A DNA stretch of 64,000 nt from Candidatus Bacteroides merdavium (GCA_019116805.1 DXAV01000041.1:32994-96993); one strand, 5' to 3'; shown: positions 44,624 through 52,505, numbered from the stretch's first letter. The notes: a model not told the origin generated them from the sequence alone. Numbers and translations are program-made.

Positions 44624-44696
44624 GCGGAAATAGCTCAGTTGGTAGAGCACAACCTTGCCAAGGTTGGGGTCGCGAGTTCGAGTCTCGTTTTCCGCT
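44624..44696 (+). tRNA. tRNA-Gly (anticodon GCC)
   Basis: A 73-nt cloverleaf: acceptor GCGGAAA/TTTCCGC, D arm with AGCTCAGTTGGTAGAGC, anticodon loop TTGCCAA (GCC), T loop GTTCGAGTC, discriminator T. CCA is not encoded. Confidence 0.97.
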
Positions 44697-44705
44697 CTAA
44701 TGGAT

Positions 44706-44790
44706 GCTCGAATGGTGGAATCGGTAGACACGAGGGACTTAAAATCCCTTGGCCATTGCGGCTGTGCGGGTTCAAGTCCCGCTTCGAGTA
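44706..44790 (+). tRNA. tRNA-Leu (anticodon TAA)
   Basis: An 85-nt class II tRNA with long variable arm: acceptor GCTCGAA/TTCGAGT, anticodon loop CTTAAAA (TAA), T loop GGTTCAAGTCC, discriminator A. It is 9 bp after tRNA-Gly, in one transcript. Its 3' end borders the island-like patch. Confidence 0.97.
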
Positions 44791-44797
44791 CAGGAAT

Positions 44798-44836
44798 AAA
44801 CGCTAATTGCTTGATAATGAGTGGTTAGCGTTTTTC
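44798..44836 (+). terminator. Terminator of the tRNA transcript
   Basis: AAACGCTAA/TTAGCGTTT hairpin followed by T-rich sequence, 8 bp after tRNA-Leu. Confidence 0.8.
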
Positions 44837-44845
44837 TTTTGTCCG

Positions 44846-44896
44846 TTTTTGGCGTGATTTTGGCGTGATAGTTTTTTGGCGTGGACTTTTGGCGTT
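44846..44896. repeat. Four short direct repeats TTTTGGCGTG next to tRNA-Leu
   Basis: Four copies of TTTTGGCGT(G/T) occur within 51 bp. Their place just past a tRNA-Leu 3' end resembles arm-type sites of a tyrosine-recombinase attachment region, but no integrase gene or second att copy is present here. Confidence 0.5.
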
Positions 44897-44907
44897 GTTA
44901 TCGCAAT

Positions 44908-44945
44908 AAAAAAGGCTGCTTGTCACACCTGACAAACAACCTTTA
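44908..44945 (-). terminator. Terminator of the 45.0-kb lipoprotein gene
   Basis: On the minus strand AAAGGTTGTTTGTCA/TGACAAGCAGCCTTT stem followed by six T. Confidence 0.72.
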
Positions 44946-45007
44946 ATTTGCGTTTTAAAAATACCGTTATGGCATTTCACTACAAAGGTAGTAATTTTAT
45001 TAATATG

Positions 45008-45451
45008 TTAGAATTCTACAAATTCGCCCATGTCAGAATATTCAAAATCGATTTTAACCATTAATAAATCATTTACATCAATCACTTTATAGCCATAATA
45101 GTAAAACATTGGAAAGCTATAACCTTCAGGTTTGTACATTGCTACGACTAAATATTTTCCATGTTCTATTCCTTTAAAAGTGTTAACCCCTGTAAATGTG
45201 TCAGATGTATATTCCGGAAGAATCGTATTACCTTGCTTGTCTACTAATTTCTGTGAGTCTCCCATTTCTGATATAGCATTACGGTCAAAGTCTTTTGCCT
45301 CATCGTAATTATACAGCCTAACTAAAGTCGGACTGGCCAATCCTCCATCAAATGTGACGTTTACCATTACATCACTTCTTGTTTCTACTTCTTCTTTGGA
45401 ACATGATACCATCATTAAAATGGTAAGCATTAGTAATAAAAATTTTTTCAT
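45008..45451 (-). CDS. Small lipoprotein of unknown function
   Basis: This 147-residue lipoprotein has lipobox LMMVSC (Cys17) followed by SKEE. The mature part looks beta-rich (VMVNVTFDGGLASPTLVRLY, GKYLVVAMYKPEGYSFPMFY). It resembles small carboxypeptidase-regulatory-like or Ig-like domains, but I do not recognise a family. ATG at 45451 is used; the longer frame to 45571 is low-complexity Cys/Val sequence over hairpins in the leader. Base composition is AT-rich relative to argH. It lies in the patch after tRNA-Leu and may be acquired. Confidence 0.7.
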   Translation of the reverse strand: MKKFLLLMLTILMMVSCSKEEVETRSDVMVNVTFDGGLASPTLVRLYNYDEAKDFDRNAISEMGDSQKLVDKQGNTILPEYTSDTFTGVNTFKGIEHGKYLVVAMYKPEGYSFPMFYYYGYKVIDVNDLLMVKIDFEYSDMGEFVEF

Positions 45452-45771
45452 AACGTAATTATTTATTAATGAAACATGATTCTGTAATAACCACGTTATA
45501 AAAAAACGTGGGTAGTATATCGTCGTAGAAAGAGGTACTACCACATACCCACACATACAACAAACACACACCCACGTAGCACGTAGGCGCTTCTGTGTCC
45601 ATTCCTTGTATGTGTTTTGAAAAGTGGTAGTTTTCTTTCTACAAGCAACGTCCTAAAAACGCTATATTTCTTTTAAATAATCCTTTTATTCAGTTGCAAA
45701 TATACTCATTTCACTTATAAATAAGAAAACAAGGCTATTATTTTATAATAATAACCCTGTTAATTCTTTTA
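45452..45771 (-). promoter_or_regulatory. Long structured leader and promoter of the lipoprotein gene
   Basis: No gene is seen in this 320-bp stretch. A TATATTTG -7 element at 45697-45704 would give a leader of about 245 nt. The leader can fold CCACGTT/AACGTGG (45490-45510) or GGTAGTA/TACTACC (45510-45541). ACGTGGGT at 45504-45511 can also pair with ACCCACGT at 45569-45576, so mutually exclusive structures are possible. A small AT-rich hairpin (45728-45762) at the upstream end is a likely terminator for the next gene. Confidence 0.45.
45728..45762 (-). terminator. Terminator of the 103-residue gene
   Basis: AACAGGgTTATTATT/AATAATAgCCTTGTT stem followed by TTCTT on the minus strand, 10 bp after the stop. 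Confidence 0.6.
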
Positions 45772-46083
45772 TTACATTCTTATTCTTTTTTCTTCATATT
45801 TTATCTCACTTAGTCCTTGTATTACAGAATTATTCTTTTTTTCTTGTATGATGCGTTCTGCTCGCTCTCTCATCGCTTGGCTTATCGTAGATTGAAATCT
45901 GTTTTCCTTGTGGTCTGCATGGTCTATCTCCAAGCATACATCATCTATCCAATTATTAAAGTCTGTATCACTATCAAAAGCCATTCTTTCAAAGTCACGT
46001 TTAAAACGCTCTGCCATCTTTATAGGTGCATCCTGTAAGACTTCTATCAGTTCCTTTTTCTGTTCTGTCCGTGTCATAGTCAT
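45772..46083 (-). CDS. Small hypothetical helical protein
   Basis: This 103-residue protein is strongly charged and predicted helical (RTEQKKELIEVLQDAPIKMA, ISQAMRERAERIIQEKKNNS). There is no signal peptide or recognised domain. Its ATG overlaps the TGA of an upstream open frame that lacks a start (46080-46295), so it was probably the second gene of a coupled pair. High A+T and position after tRNA-Leu suggest it came with a mobile element. Function unknown. Confidence 0.55.
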   Translation of the reverse strand: MTMTRTEQKKELIEVLQDAPIKMAERFKRDFERMAFDSDTDFNNWIDDVCLEIDHADHKENRFQSTISQAMRERAERIIQEKKNNSVIQGLSEIKYEEKRIRM

Positions 46084-46295
46084 TTTCTGTTTGCAAAATA
46101 ATCAAAGTTCAAATTCTCATTCACTGCAAATTTACCGTCTTTAGCTTGGAATATGCTCCACCATGTAATCGGAATATCACCATCAAACAATAGATTCAGC
46201 GCATCCGCTGCCTGTTTTACGTTGTTGTAAACTTCTATTTCCTTTGCGTCGTACTGAATATAGAAAAACGAACAGGTATTTATAGAATAATAGCA
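46080..46295 (-). pseudogene. 5'-truncated gene remnant upstream of the 103-residue gene
   Basis: A 71-codon open frame without any ATG ends in TGA overlapping the next ATG. It reads ...IQYDAKEIEVYNNVKQAADALNL..., IPITWWSIFQAKDGKFAVNE and ...FDYFANRK, a protein-like sequence with normal composition. The upstream in-frame stop and lack of start suggest its 5' part was lost. Together with the promoter at 46350 it fills the 393-bp gap before the AdoHcyase-like gene. Confidence 0.5.
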
Positions 46296-46349
46296 TTATT
46301 CCCATGAATCAATTCTCTGTTTTCATTAGTTACTTTTAGGGATAAAGCA

Positions 46350-46357
46350 TATATTTG
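46350..46357 (+). promoter_or_regulatory. -7 element of AdoHcyase-like gene
   Basis: TATATTTG about 120 bp upstream of the ATG; no nearer consensus element is seen. Confidence 0.5.
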
Positions 46358-46476
46358 CAAAACTAAGAAAGCTGGAAACTTGGACAGAGAAGATGCACTG
46401 AATGGAATATTACAGGAAGGAGTATTTAATATGATCAGTGTTGTAGGCTGAATAAGAAATTATTTATCTCATTACT

Positions 46477-47544
46477 ATGGACTTGAAACCGATCGAAGAA
46501 CTGCTGCGGCGTACTTATCAGGAAGCCGAATACCCGGCCTTGAAGGAACAAATGATACGCTGGGCAAAGGATTGTCCTCTTACAGGGATGCAACTGTTGG
46601 ATGCAACGCCTGTATATCGCAATACACTCTTGAAATACTTGGCTTTGATAGCAGCCGGTGCGCAACTTACAGTCGGTATTTCCAGGGTGATGGCGTATGA
46701 TCCGGGCATCGTCCGTCTGTTGGAGGAATGTGGCATTCCGGTTTATGATGCAGATCAATGCCATGCAGATGTTACTTTCGATCTCATTCTCGATTGTGCC
46801 GGTTCCTTTTCCCATCTGACTCCGCGTATCGGCTACGTGGAACTGACTCATAGCGGTATTGATGCCTTTCAGAGCAACCAGCGTCCCGTGTTTTTTGCCG
46901 ACGGAGGAAAAATCAAACGTATTGAAACTTGCCTGGGAACGGGTGAAAGCTATTTTCGTGCCATGCAACAGCTGGGGTATAAGGATTGGGAAGGCCGCAA
47001 GCTTGTTCTTTTCGGTTGTGGAAAAGTAGGTTCAGGCATTCTGTTCCAAGCCCATAGCAGAGGCGTAAAAACAACAGTCATAAGCGACATCAGCTGCTTG
47101 CGACCGGATATTGCGGACTATGCTGCCGAGATTATCGACTATCGCGACTTGCCATGCATTACGGAAGCCCTGCAGGGGGCTTATGCCGTGGTGACAGCCA
47201 CTGGAGTACGGAACGCTTTGTCTCGGATACCGGAAGAAATCCTGACAGGGTGCGGTGCTTTGCTGGCCAACATGGGGGTAGAAGACGAATTCGGTCCACA
47301 CATCGCACCCGAATCTGTTTTAAATCATAAACTGACGCTGAACTTCATTCTGGAAGAACCCACTCGCTTGCGTTACATAGACGCCACTATGGCTCTGCAT
47401 AATGCCGGGGCTGTTTATCTGAAGGGACAGCATTTCCCTCCTTCTTATCGGTTTATTTTGCCACCAGAAGAGATTGAGGCAGAGATTCTCTCCATCACAC
47501 GTCAAAAAGGGTTGTTGGACAAAGAGTTGGCATACATCAGTTAA
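46477..47544 (+). CDS. Divergent S-adenosylhomocysteine hydrolase-like NAD-binding protein
   Basis: This 355-residue protein follows the AdoHcyase layout but is about 75 residues shorter than typical (~430). An N-terminal part (TPVYRNTLLKYLALIAAGAQ, GIPVYDADQCHADVTFDLIL) matches the substrate domain order. A Rossmann domain follows with KLVLFGCGKVGSGILFQAHS. The usual ETTTG motif is replaced by ELTHSG, and the usual KSKFDN region reads KIKRIETCLG. So the classical catalytic set is altered. It is convergent with an SAH/MTA-deaminase-type gene, with stop codons overlapping in TTAA. A role on deaminated SAH (S-inosylhomocysteine) is possible but unproven. Confidence 0.75.
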   Translation: MDLKPIEELLRRTYQEAEYPALKEQMIRWAKDCPLTGMQLLDATPVYRNTLLKYLALIAAGAQLTVGISRVMAYDPGIVRLLEECGIPVYDADQCHADVTFDLILDCAGSFSHLTPRIGYVELTHSGIDAFQSNQRPVFFADGGKIKRIETCLGTGESYFRAMQQLGYKDWEGRKLVLFGCGKVGSGILFQAHSRGVKTTVISDISCLRPDIADYAAEIIDYRDLPCITEALQGAYAVVTATGVRNALSRIPEEILTGCGALLANMGVEDEFGPHIAPESVLNHKLTLNFILEEPTRLRYIDATMALHNAGAVYLKGQHFPPSYRFILPPEEIEAEILSITRQKGLLDKELAYIS

Positions 47545-48815
47545 TGATGGAGAAGCGTCGTAGCAATGCGACGGGCATCGGCCAAGATTTCTTCTTCACC
47601 TTCCACTTTGCGTCCTTGCATTAAAATTCGGCCGTCACAAATGACGGTATCAATCAGCGAACTGTCCGCTGCATATACCCAATTACTCTCGGGGTGGAAC
47701 ATGGGTGTCATGCATGCTTGGTCGTTGCGTACCAGAAGCAAGTCGGCAAGATGTCCTTCTTCGATTACACCGGCATCCAATCCGAATGTTTCCGCTCCGG
47801 CACGCGTAGCCATGTGTAGCACTTCAGCCGCCGACAAGGCTTGCGGTCCGTTGGAAACCTTTGCTAGCAATGCCGCTATTTTCATTTCTTCCCGCATGTC
47901 CAGATTGTTGTTGGATGAACAACCGTCTGTAGCCAACGTGACACGGCACCCTGCTTCCAACATTTTCTGTATTGGGGCAATGCCTGAAGAAAGTTTCATG
48001 TTACTGATCGGGCAATGTGCGATGGTTACTTTCCGCTCCTTCAAAATCTGGATATCCGTATCCGTTACATGTACCACATGGGCTGCAATCACATCTTCTC
48101 CCAGGAAACCCATTTTGTCGAGATAGGCAACCGGCGTGCAACCATGCTCTTTCAAGCAATTCTCTACCTCGCCCTGTGTTTCACACAAGTGGATATGGAT
48201 TTTCTGTCCGTTCCGTCGGGCGGCATCTGCACTCCTGCAAAGCAGCTCCTTATTTACGGTGTAGATTGAGTGTGGAGCAACCGCAAGGGAAACCCTGCCT
48301 TCAGGGCTCGGCACAAAATGTTCCAATAAATCGAAACATTGTTCCTTCCCCCGACTGTCCAACGTGTCGATGAGCAAAACGCCCAGTGTGGCACGCAATC
48401 CCATGGCTTCCACGACGGGAAGGGCTACTTCTTCTTTCCAATACATGTCGTTGAAGAAAACGGTGCCCGACTTAATCATTTCCAGGCAAGCCAGCTTTAC
48501 CCCGACCTGTATGTGTTCGTCCGTGAAGCGAGCTTCGGCAGGCCAGATATGTTTTTCCAGCCATTCCATCAGGAGCAAATCATCGGCATAACCTCGTAAG
48601 AGTGTCATGGCAGCATGATTGTGCGTGTTATAAAATGCGGGGAACACATTCATCCCTTGCGCGTCGATGGACACGACATCCGAGTTTTCGGAACAAGAAG
48701 TTGGTGTCGATTGGTGAGGAACGATACGGGAAATCCTATTTCCCGTTATGTACAAGTCGATAGATTGTCCCTTCCAAGAAGCGTTTCGGATAATGATTTT
48801 ATGAGTAGCTGCCAT
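47541..48815 (-). CDS. mtaD: 5'-methylthioadenosine/S-adenosylhomocysteine deaminase-type amidohydrolase
   Basis: This 424-residue metal-dependent amidohydrolase has the metal motif NTHNHAAMTLLRGYADDLLL. It then has HIHLCETQGEVENCLKEHG and AAHVVHVTD, and LATDGCSSNNNLDMREEMKI supplies the last Asp. This set is characteristic of MTA/SAH deaminases and related ATZ/TRZ enzymes. It would turn SAH or MTA into the inosine analogues and free ammonia. The promoter element TATCTTTG lies at 48841-48848 (minus). It is convergent with the AdoHcyase-like gene, which may act on its product. Guanine or other purine-like substrates cannot be excluded. Confidence 0.85.
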   Translation of the reverse strand: MAATHKIIIRNASWKGQSIDLYITGNRISRIVPHQSTPTSCSENSDVVSIDAQGMNVFPAFYNTHNHAAMTLLRGYADDLLLMEWLEKHIWPAEARFTDEHIQVGVKLACLEMIKSGTVFFNDMYWKEEVALPVVEAMGLRATLGVLLIDTLDSRGKEQCFDLLEHFVPSPEGRVSLAVAPHSIYTVNKELLCRSADAARRNGQKIHIHLCETQGEVENCLKEHGCTPVAYLDKMGFLGEDVIAAHVVHVTDTDIQILKERKVTIAHCPISNMKLSSGIAPIQKMLEAGCRVTLATDGCSSNNNLDMREEMKIAALLAKVSNGPQALSAAEVLHMATRAGAETFGLDAGVIEEGHLADLLLVRNDQACMTPMFHPESNWVYAADSSLIDTVICDGRILMQGRKVEGEEEILADARRIATTLLHH

Positions 48816-48840
48816 ATATCATTTCGATTTAGTTATAATG

Positions 48841-48848
48841 CAAAGATA
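48841..48848 (-). promoter_or_regulatory. -7 element of amidohydrolase gene
   Basis: TATCTTTG on the minus strand, 26 bp upstream of the ATG. Confidence 0.72.
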
Positions 48849-49080
48849 CGTTTTTCATCTACTTTTTTATGGTTATGTCTATGTTTTTTGGCTTAGATTT
48901 CGGGTTGATTAAATCTTTCAATGCTTGATTGAGAAATTATTAATTATTAATTAGAAGCTCATGTTTCACAGATTTCGTCTCTGTAACAGATAATTATATA
49001 CTTTTGTGAAGGCGTGAAACTTTCATTGATAATCTCTTGAAATACAGGCTGGATATGAGAGGATGGAAAGTGCTTTCATC
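48849..49080. other. Gene-free AT-rich intergenic segment
   Basis: No gene is seen. The part at 48955-49035 carries GTTTCAC/GTGAAA words. On the minus strand it contains GAAAGTTTCAC, which also occurs after the array at 13.0 kb, so the homology of the two arrays may extend into this segment. Confidence 0.4.
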
Positions 49081-49234
49081 GGCAAGTTTGTTTTTGCCCA
49101 GCTTAAAGCATTGTTTTAAGCTGGACAAAGCAGTGCTTTAGGCTGGGCAAACGACTGCTTTCTCCAGCTTAAATGGTTTAACTGCCTACGTTAGCCTGCT
49201 AACTACCTACATTAGCTGCGTAACTATCTACTTT
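49081..49234 (-). repeat. Degenerate 22-bp-period array (seven units), copy 2
   Basis: Read on the minus strand, seven exact 22-bp steps run from 49234 down to 49081. Three GTAG(G/A)(T/C)AGTTA units are followed by four GCTGG/CCAGC(T/C)TAAA units. The fourth unit (GCTGGAGAAAGCAGTCGTTT) matches a unit of the array at 12886-13039. It lies 3' of the acyl-CoA ligase gene, past its terminator. Confidence 0.8.
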
Positions 49235-49265
49235 AGCAACGTCAAGTCCTTGGTTGTGTACAGAT

Positions 49266-49316
49266 AGAAAAAGCCGAGACTTCTTTTCCTGACTTTTGGA
49301 AAGGAGGTCTCGGCTG
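49266..49316 (-). terminator. Terminator of acyl-CoA ligase gene
   Basis: On the minus strand a 17-bp imperfect stem (GCCGAGAC... with complement) is followed by TTTTTCT. Confidence 0.88.
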
Positions 49317-49342
49317 GGGCTATGAAGGATAAGCCGAGAGGC

Positions 49343-51001
49343 TTATTGCTTCTCGTCGTTCTTGCGTATCTCGACGCGGCGTATCTTGCCGCTGATGGTT
49401 TTGGGTAGTTCGTCCACAAACTCGATGACACGCGGATACTTGTAGGGGGCGGTGACGCGCTTCACGTGGTTCTGAAGCTCCTTGATGAGGGCGTCGCCAG
49501 CCTTGTCCTTGTAGGCCTTGGAGAGGACGATGGTAGCCTTTACGACTTGACCGCGGATTTCGTCGGGCACGCCGGTGATGGCACACTCTACGACGGCGGG
49601 GTGGGTCATCAGTGCGCTTTCCACTTCGAACGGGCCGATGCGGTAGCCCGAACTCTTGATGACGTCGTCGGCACGGCCCACGAACCACAGGTAGCCGTCT
49701 TCGTCTTTCCATGCCACGTCGCCCGTGTAGTAGATGCCGTCGTGCCAGGCTTCATGGGTACGCTCGGCGTCGCGGTAGTATTCCTTGAACAGGCCGAGGG
49801 GTTTCCCCTTGTCGGTGCGGATGACGATTTGTCCCTGCTCGCCGGCTTCGACAGAGCGGCCGTCGTGGTCAATGAGATCCACGTCGTATTGCGGATTGGG
49901 CAGGCCCATGCTGCCGGGTTTCGGCTCCATCCAGGGCATGGTGGCCACGGTCAGCGTAGTTTCGGTCTGGCCGAAGCCTTCCATCAGGCGGATGCCTGTG
50001 AGCTTCTTGAAGGTCTCGAACACGGCGGGATTCAGTGCTTCACCTGCGATGGTACAATATTCCAGGTGTGAAAGGTCGTACTTGGTGAGGTCTTCGTGGA
50101 TGAGGAAACGGAAGATGGTGGGCGGTGCGCAGAGCGAAGTGACGTGGTAGTCCTGTATCTTCTGCAGGATGTCGGCGGGGGTAAACTTTTCGTGATCATA
50201 GACGAAGACGTTGGCGCCGGCAATCCACTGGCCGTAGAGCTTACCCCACACAGCCTTGCCCCAGCCCGTGTCAGCAATGGTGAGGTGCAGGCTGTCGGGC
50301 TTCAGGTTGTGCCAGATGTAGCCCGTGACGATGTGGCCCAGCGGGTAGGTGAAGTCGTGGGCCACCATCTTGGGCTCGCCCGTGGTGCCGCTGGTGAAGT
50401 ACATCAGCGAGATGTCGTCATTGGTATTGGGGTGCTCGGGCTTGACGAAGGGGGCAGCTGCCTCGATACCCTTGTGGAAATCTTCGTAGCCTTCTGGTAT
50501 TTCAGGGCCTACGCTGACCAGTCGCTTCACGCTGGGTGACTCGGGCATGGCGGCGGTGATGTGGTCGGTGATGACCGTCTCGCCTGCGCAGACAATCATC
50601 TTGATATCCGCGGCGTTACAACGGTAAACGATATCCTTCTTCGTCAGCAGGTGGGTGGCGGGGATGACGACGGCACCCAGCTTGTGCAAGGCCACGATGC
50701 TGAACCAGAACTCGTAGCGGCGTTTCAGGATGAGCATTACCATGTCGCCGCGGCCGATGCCGAGGCTCTGGAAGTAACTGGCCGTCTGGTCTGTGTAGCG
50801 TTTCATGTCACCAAAGCTGAACTGGCGGTGCTCGCCCTTGTCGTTGGTCCAGAGCAGGGCGGGTTTGTCGGGCTGTTCAGCGGCCCAGGCGTCCACGACG
50901 TCGTAGCCGAAGTTGAAGTTGTCGGGTACGTTTATCTTTAGGTTATCTATAAAATCCTGTTGGGAAGTAAATGTGGTCTGTTTGAGAAATCTTTCTATCA
51001 T
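49343..51001 (-). CDS. AMP-forming acyl-CoA synthetase (acetyl/medium-chain type)
   Basis: This 552-residue ligase activates a carboxylic acid through an acyl-adenylate. The P-loop is LMYFTSGTTGEPKMVAHD, then GFGQTETTLTVATMPW, the hinge YTGDVAWKDEDGYLWFVGRA and the C-terminal KTISGKIRRVEIRK with the catalytic Lys. The layout resembles mammalian medium-chain ACSM and bacterial acetate/propionate ligases. The substrate is unknown. It is 13 bp downstream of an XRE-cupin regulator, forming a two-gene unit. Codons are strongly G/C-ending. Confidence 0.92.
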   Translation of the reverse strand: MIERFLKQTTFTSQQDFIDNLKINVPDNFNFGYDVVDAWAAEQPDKPALLWTNDKGEHRQFSFGDMKRYTDQTASYFQSLGIGRGDMVMLILKRRYEFWFSIVALHKLGAVVIPATHLLTKKDIVYRCNAADIKMIVCAGETVITDHITAAMPESPSVKRLVSVGPEIPEGYEDFHKGIEAAAPFVKPEHPNTNDDISLMYFTSGTTGEPKMVAHDFTYPLGHIVTGYIWHNLKPDSLHLTIADTGWGKAVWGKLYGQWIAGANVFVYDHEKFTPADILQKIQDYHVTSLCAPPTIFRFLIHEDLTKYDLSHLEYCTIAGEALNPAVFETFKKLTGIRLMEGFGQTETTLTVATMPWMEPKPGSMGLPNPQYDVDLIDHDGRSVEAGEQGQIVIRTDKGKPLGLFKEYYRDAERTHEAWHDGIYYTGDVAWKDEDGYLWFVGRADDVIKSSGYRIGPFEVESALMTHPAVVECAITGVPDEIRGQVVKATIVLSKAYKDKAGDALIKELQNHVKRVTAPYKYPRVIEFVDELPKTISGKIRRVEIRKNDEKQ

Positions 51002-51014
51002 AGTTGTGCTAATT

Positions 51015-51563
51015 TTACATGATAATTGCCAGGAAGCGCACGGTCTTGCCGTCGAGTGCCTTCATGCCGTGGGGCTGGTTGGAGTTGAAGTAGATACTGT
51101 CGCCGGGGGTTAAGGTGAGTTCCTTGCCGCCGATGCTCAGGAGCAGGGTACCTTCGATGACGAGGTTGAACTCCTGTCCTTCGTGCGTGTTGTAGTGCAT
51201 GGGGTTGTCGTTGGGTTCTACGGTGACGATGAAGGGATCGGCTTTGCGATCTTTGAAGCCTGCGGCCAGCGACTGGTATTTGTAGGCCTTGGTGCGCTCC
51301 ACGCTGACGCCCTTACCGGCACGGGTCAGGAAGTAGGTGCTCATCTTGGGCTCTTCGCCGAACATCAGAGCATCGAGTGCGATGTTGTAGTGGCGGGCTA
51401 TCTGCTGGAGCATGCTCACCGAGATGTCGTATTCGCCCGATTCGGCGCGCTCGTATTCGTCCTTGTCGATGCCACATTCGTTGGCAATGTCGTTGGGAGT
51501 CAGCTCCATGGCGTCGCGCAATCCGCGCAGACGCTCAGCTATTTGTTTAATCTGTTCGTCCAT
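51015..51563 (-). CDS. XRE-family regulator with C-terminal cupin domain
   Basis: This 182-residue protein has a helix-turn-helix at about residues 8-62 (LRDAMELTPNDIANECGIDK) and a cupin domain at about 105-180 (HYNTHEGQEFNLVIEGTLLL, LTLTPGDSIYFNSNQPHGMK). Such proteins sense small molecules through the cupin and repress or activate the adjacent gene. It lies 13 bp before the acyl-CoA ligase gene, so an acid or acyl-CoA effector is a reasonable guess. A 7-bp tandem repeat tract lies just before its start. Confidence 0.92.
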   Translation of the reverse strand: MDEQIKQIAERLRGLRDAMELTPNDIANECGIDKDEYERAESGEYDISVSMLQQIARHYNIALDALMFGEEPKMSTYFLTRAGKGVSVERTKAYKYQSLAAGFKDRKADPFIVTVEPNDNPMHYNTHEGQEFNLVIEGTLLLSIGGKELTLTPGDSIYFNSNQPHGMKALDGKTVRFLAIIM

Positions 51564-51571
51564 ATTGTTAT

Positions 51572-51602
51572 TTAGTGATTAGTGATTAGCTGTTAGTGAT
51601 TA
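51572..51602. repeat. Heptad tandem repeat tract (TTAGTGA)
   Basis: Four 7-bp units (TTAGTGA, TTAGTGA, TTAGCTG, TTAGTGA) plus TTA fill the gap between the proC stop and the XRE-cupin start. The 7-bp period and four-unit length match the arms of the element at 53708-54157, though the word differs. Confidence 0.7.
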
Positions 51603-51603
51603 A

Positions 51604-52380
51604 TTAAACAGTACTATTTTTGATCGCGTTGATGATAGCCGATGTAAATCCGTCGTGCTCCAAGCTGTTGATGCCTTTGATGGTGAGGCCACCGGGGGTA
51701 CAGACCTTGTCAATCTCCAGCGAGGGGTGCGTGTCGTTGTTGAGGATGAGCTCTGCGGCACCCTTGAGCGATTGGGCCACCATCTTCATACCGTCCTTGG
51801 GATAGACGCCCAGCTCGATACCTGCCTGCATGGCGGCTTGGATGTACTTCAGGGCGTAGGCTATGCCGCAGGAGGTCATGGCCGTGGCAGCGGCAAACTT
51901 TTCTTCGGGCAGAAGCATGGCCAGGCCCATCTCGTTGAAGATGTCCAGCACCAGCTGCTGTTGTTCGGGGGTGGCATAAGCACTGGCGATGAGCGTCATG
52001 CTCTGCATTTCGCTGATGGCTGTGTTGGGGATGAGGCGGAAGAGGGGAAGCTCGCGGCATCCCAGCAGGTTCCAAATCTCGCCGAGGCTGATACCGGCGG
52101 CGATGGAGATGAGTATCTGGCGGTCGGCCAGTTGCAGACCCTTGAGCACGTCGTGCACCAGCCAGGGCTTGACAGCTAATAGTACTATATTGGCTTGGCT
52201 GGCAGCTCGGTGATTGTCACTGGTCACTTGTATATTGGGATATTCAGCCTTTAGGGCATTCAGCTTTTCGGTTGAGGGATCGGAAACAATGATGTCAGAA
52301 ACGGGGATAATGGTGCCTTTGGCCAATCCCCGGGCGATGGCACCGCCCATGTTTCCTGCTCCTATGATGGCTATTTTCAT
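51604..52380 (-). CDS. proC: Pyrroline-5-carboxylate reductase
   Basis: This 258-residue enzyme makes proline from pyrroline-5-carboxylate. The NAD(P) motif is MKIAIIGAGNMGGAIARGLA, and the C-terminal signature is DKVCTPGGLTIKGINSLEHD. ATG at 52380 is preferred to the longer frame. A TAACTTTG -7 element lies at 52414-52421. It is next to the arg operon but separated by a terminator, so it is a distinct unit. proBA are at 29.5-31.9 kb. Confidence 0.96.
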   Translation of the reverse strand: MKIAIIGAGNMGGAIARGLAKGTIIPVSDIIVSDPSTEKLNALKAEYPNIQVTSDNHRAASQANIVLLAVKPWLVHDVLKGLQLADRQILISIAAGISLGEIWNLLGCRELPLFRLIPNTAISEMQSMTLIASAYATPEQQQLVLDIFNEMGLAMLLPEEKFAAATAMTSCGIAYALKYIQAAMQAGIELGVYPKDGMKMVAQSLKGAAELILNNDTHPSLEIDKVCTPGGLTIKGINSLEHDGFTSAIINAIKNSTV

Positions 52381-52413
52381 AATCGCTTGTTTTAGATAAA
52401 GATTGATTTTTGG

Positions 52414-52421
52414 CAAAGTTA
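52414..52421 (-). promoter_or_regulatory. -7 element of proC promoter
   Basis: TAACTTTG on the minus strand, 34 bp upstream of the proC ATG and after the argD terminator. Confidence 0.65.
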
Positions 52422-52505
52422 ATAAGTTTTAGTAAGAAATGCCTGCGTTTTGTGGGGAAATGTATGTAGAAAATGACTTTTTGTATAGAGTAGAGGCGCG
52501 AATCC

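Noticed and set aside
44791..46440. Integrase gene and second attachment site
   Set aside because: No tyrosine-recombinase motifs in any frame and no repeat of the tRNA-Leu 3' end was found downstream, so only a remnant is proposed.
46360..46444. Open frame ending ...GILQEGVFNMISVVG before the AdoHcyase-like gene
   Set aside because: Short, lacks a start and overlaps the probable promoter; could be a second remnant but support is too weak.
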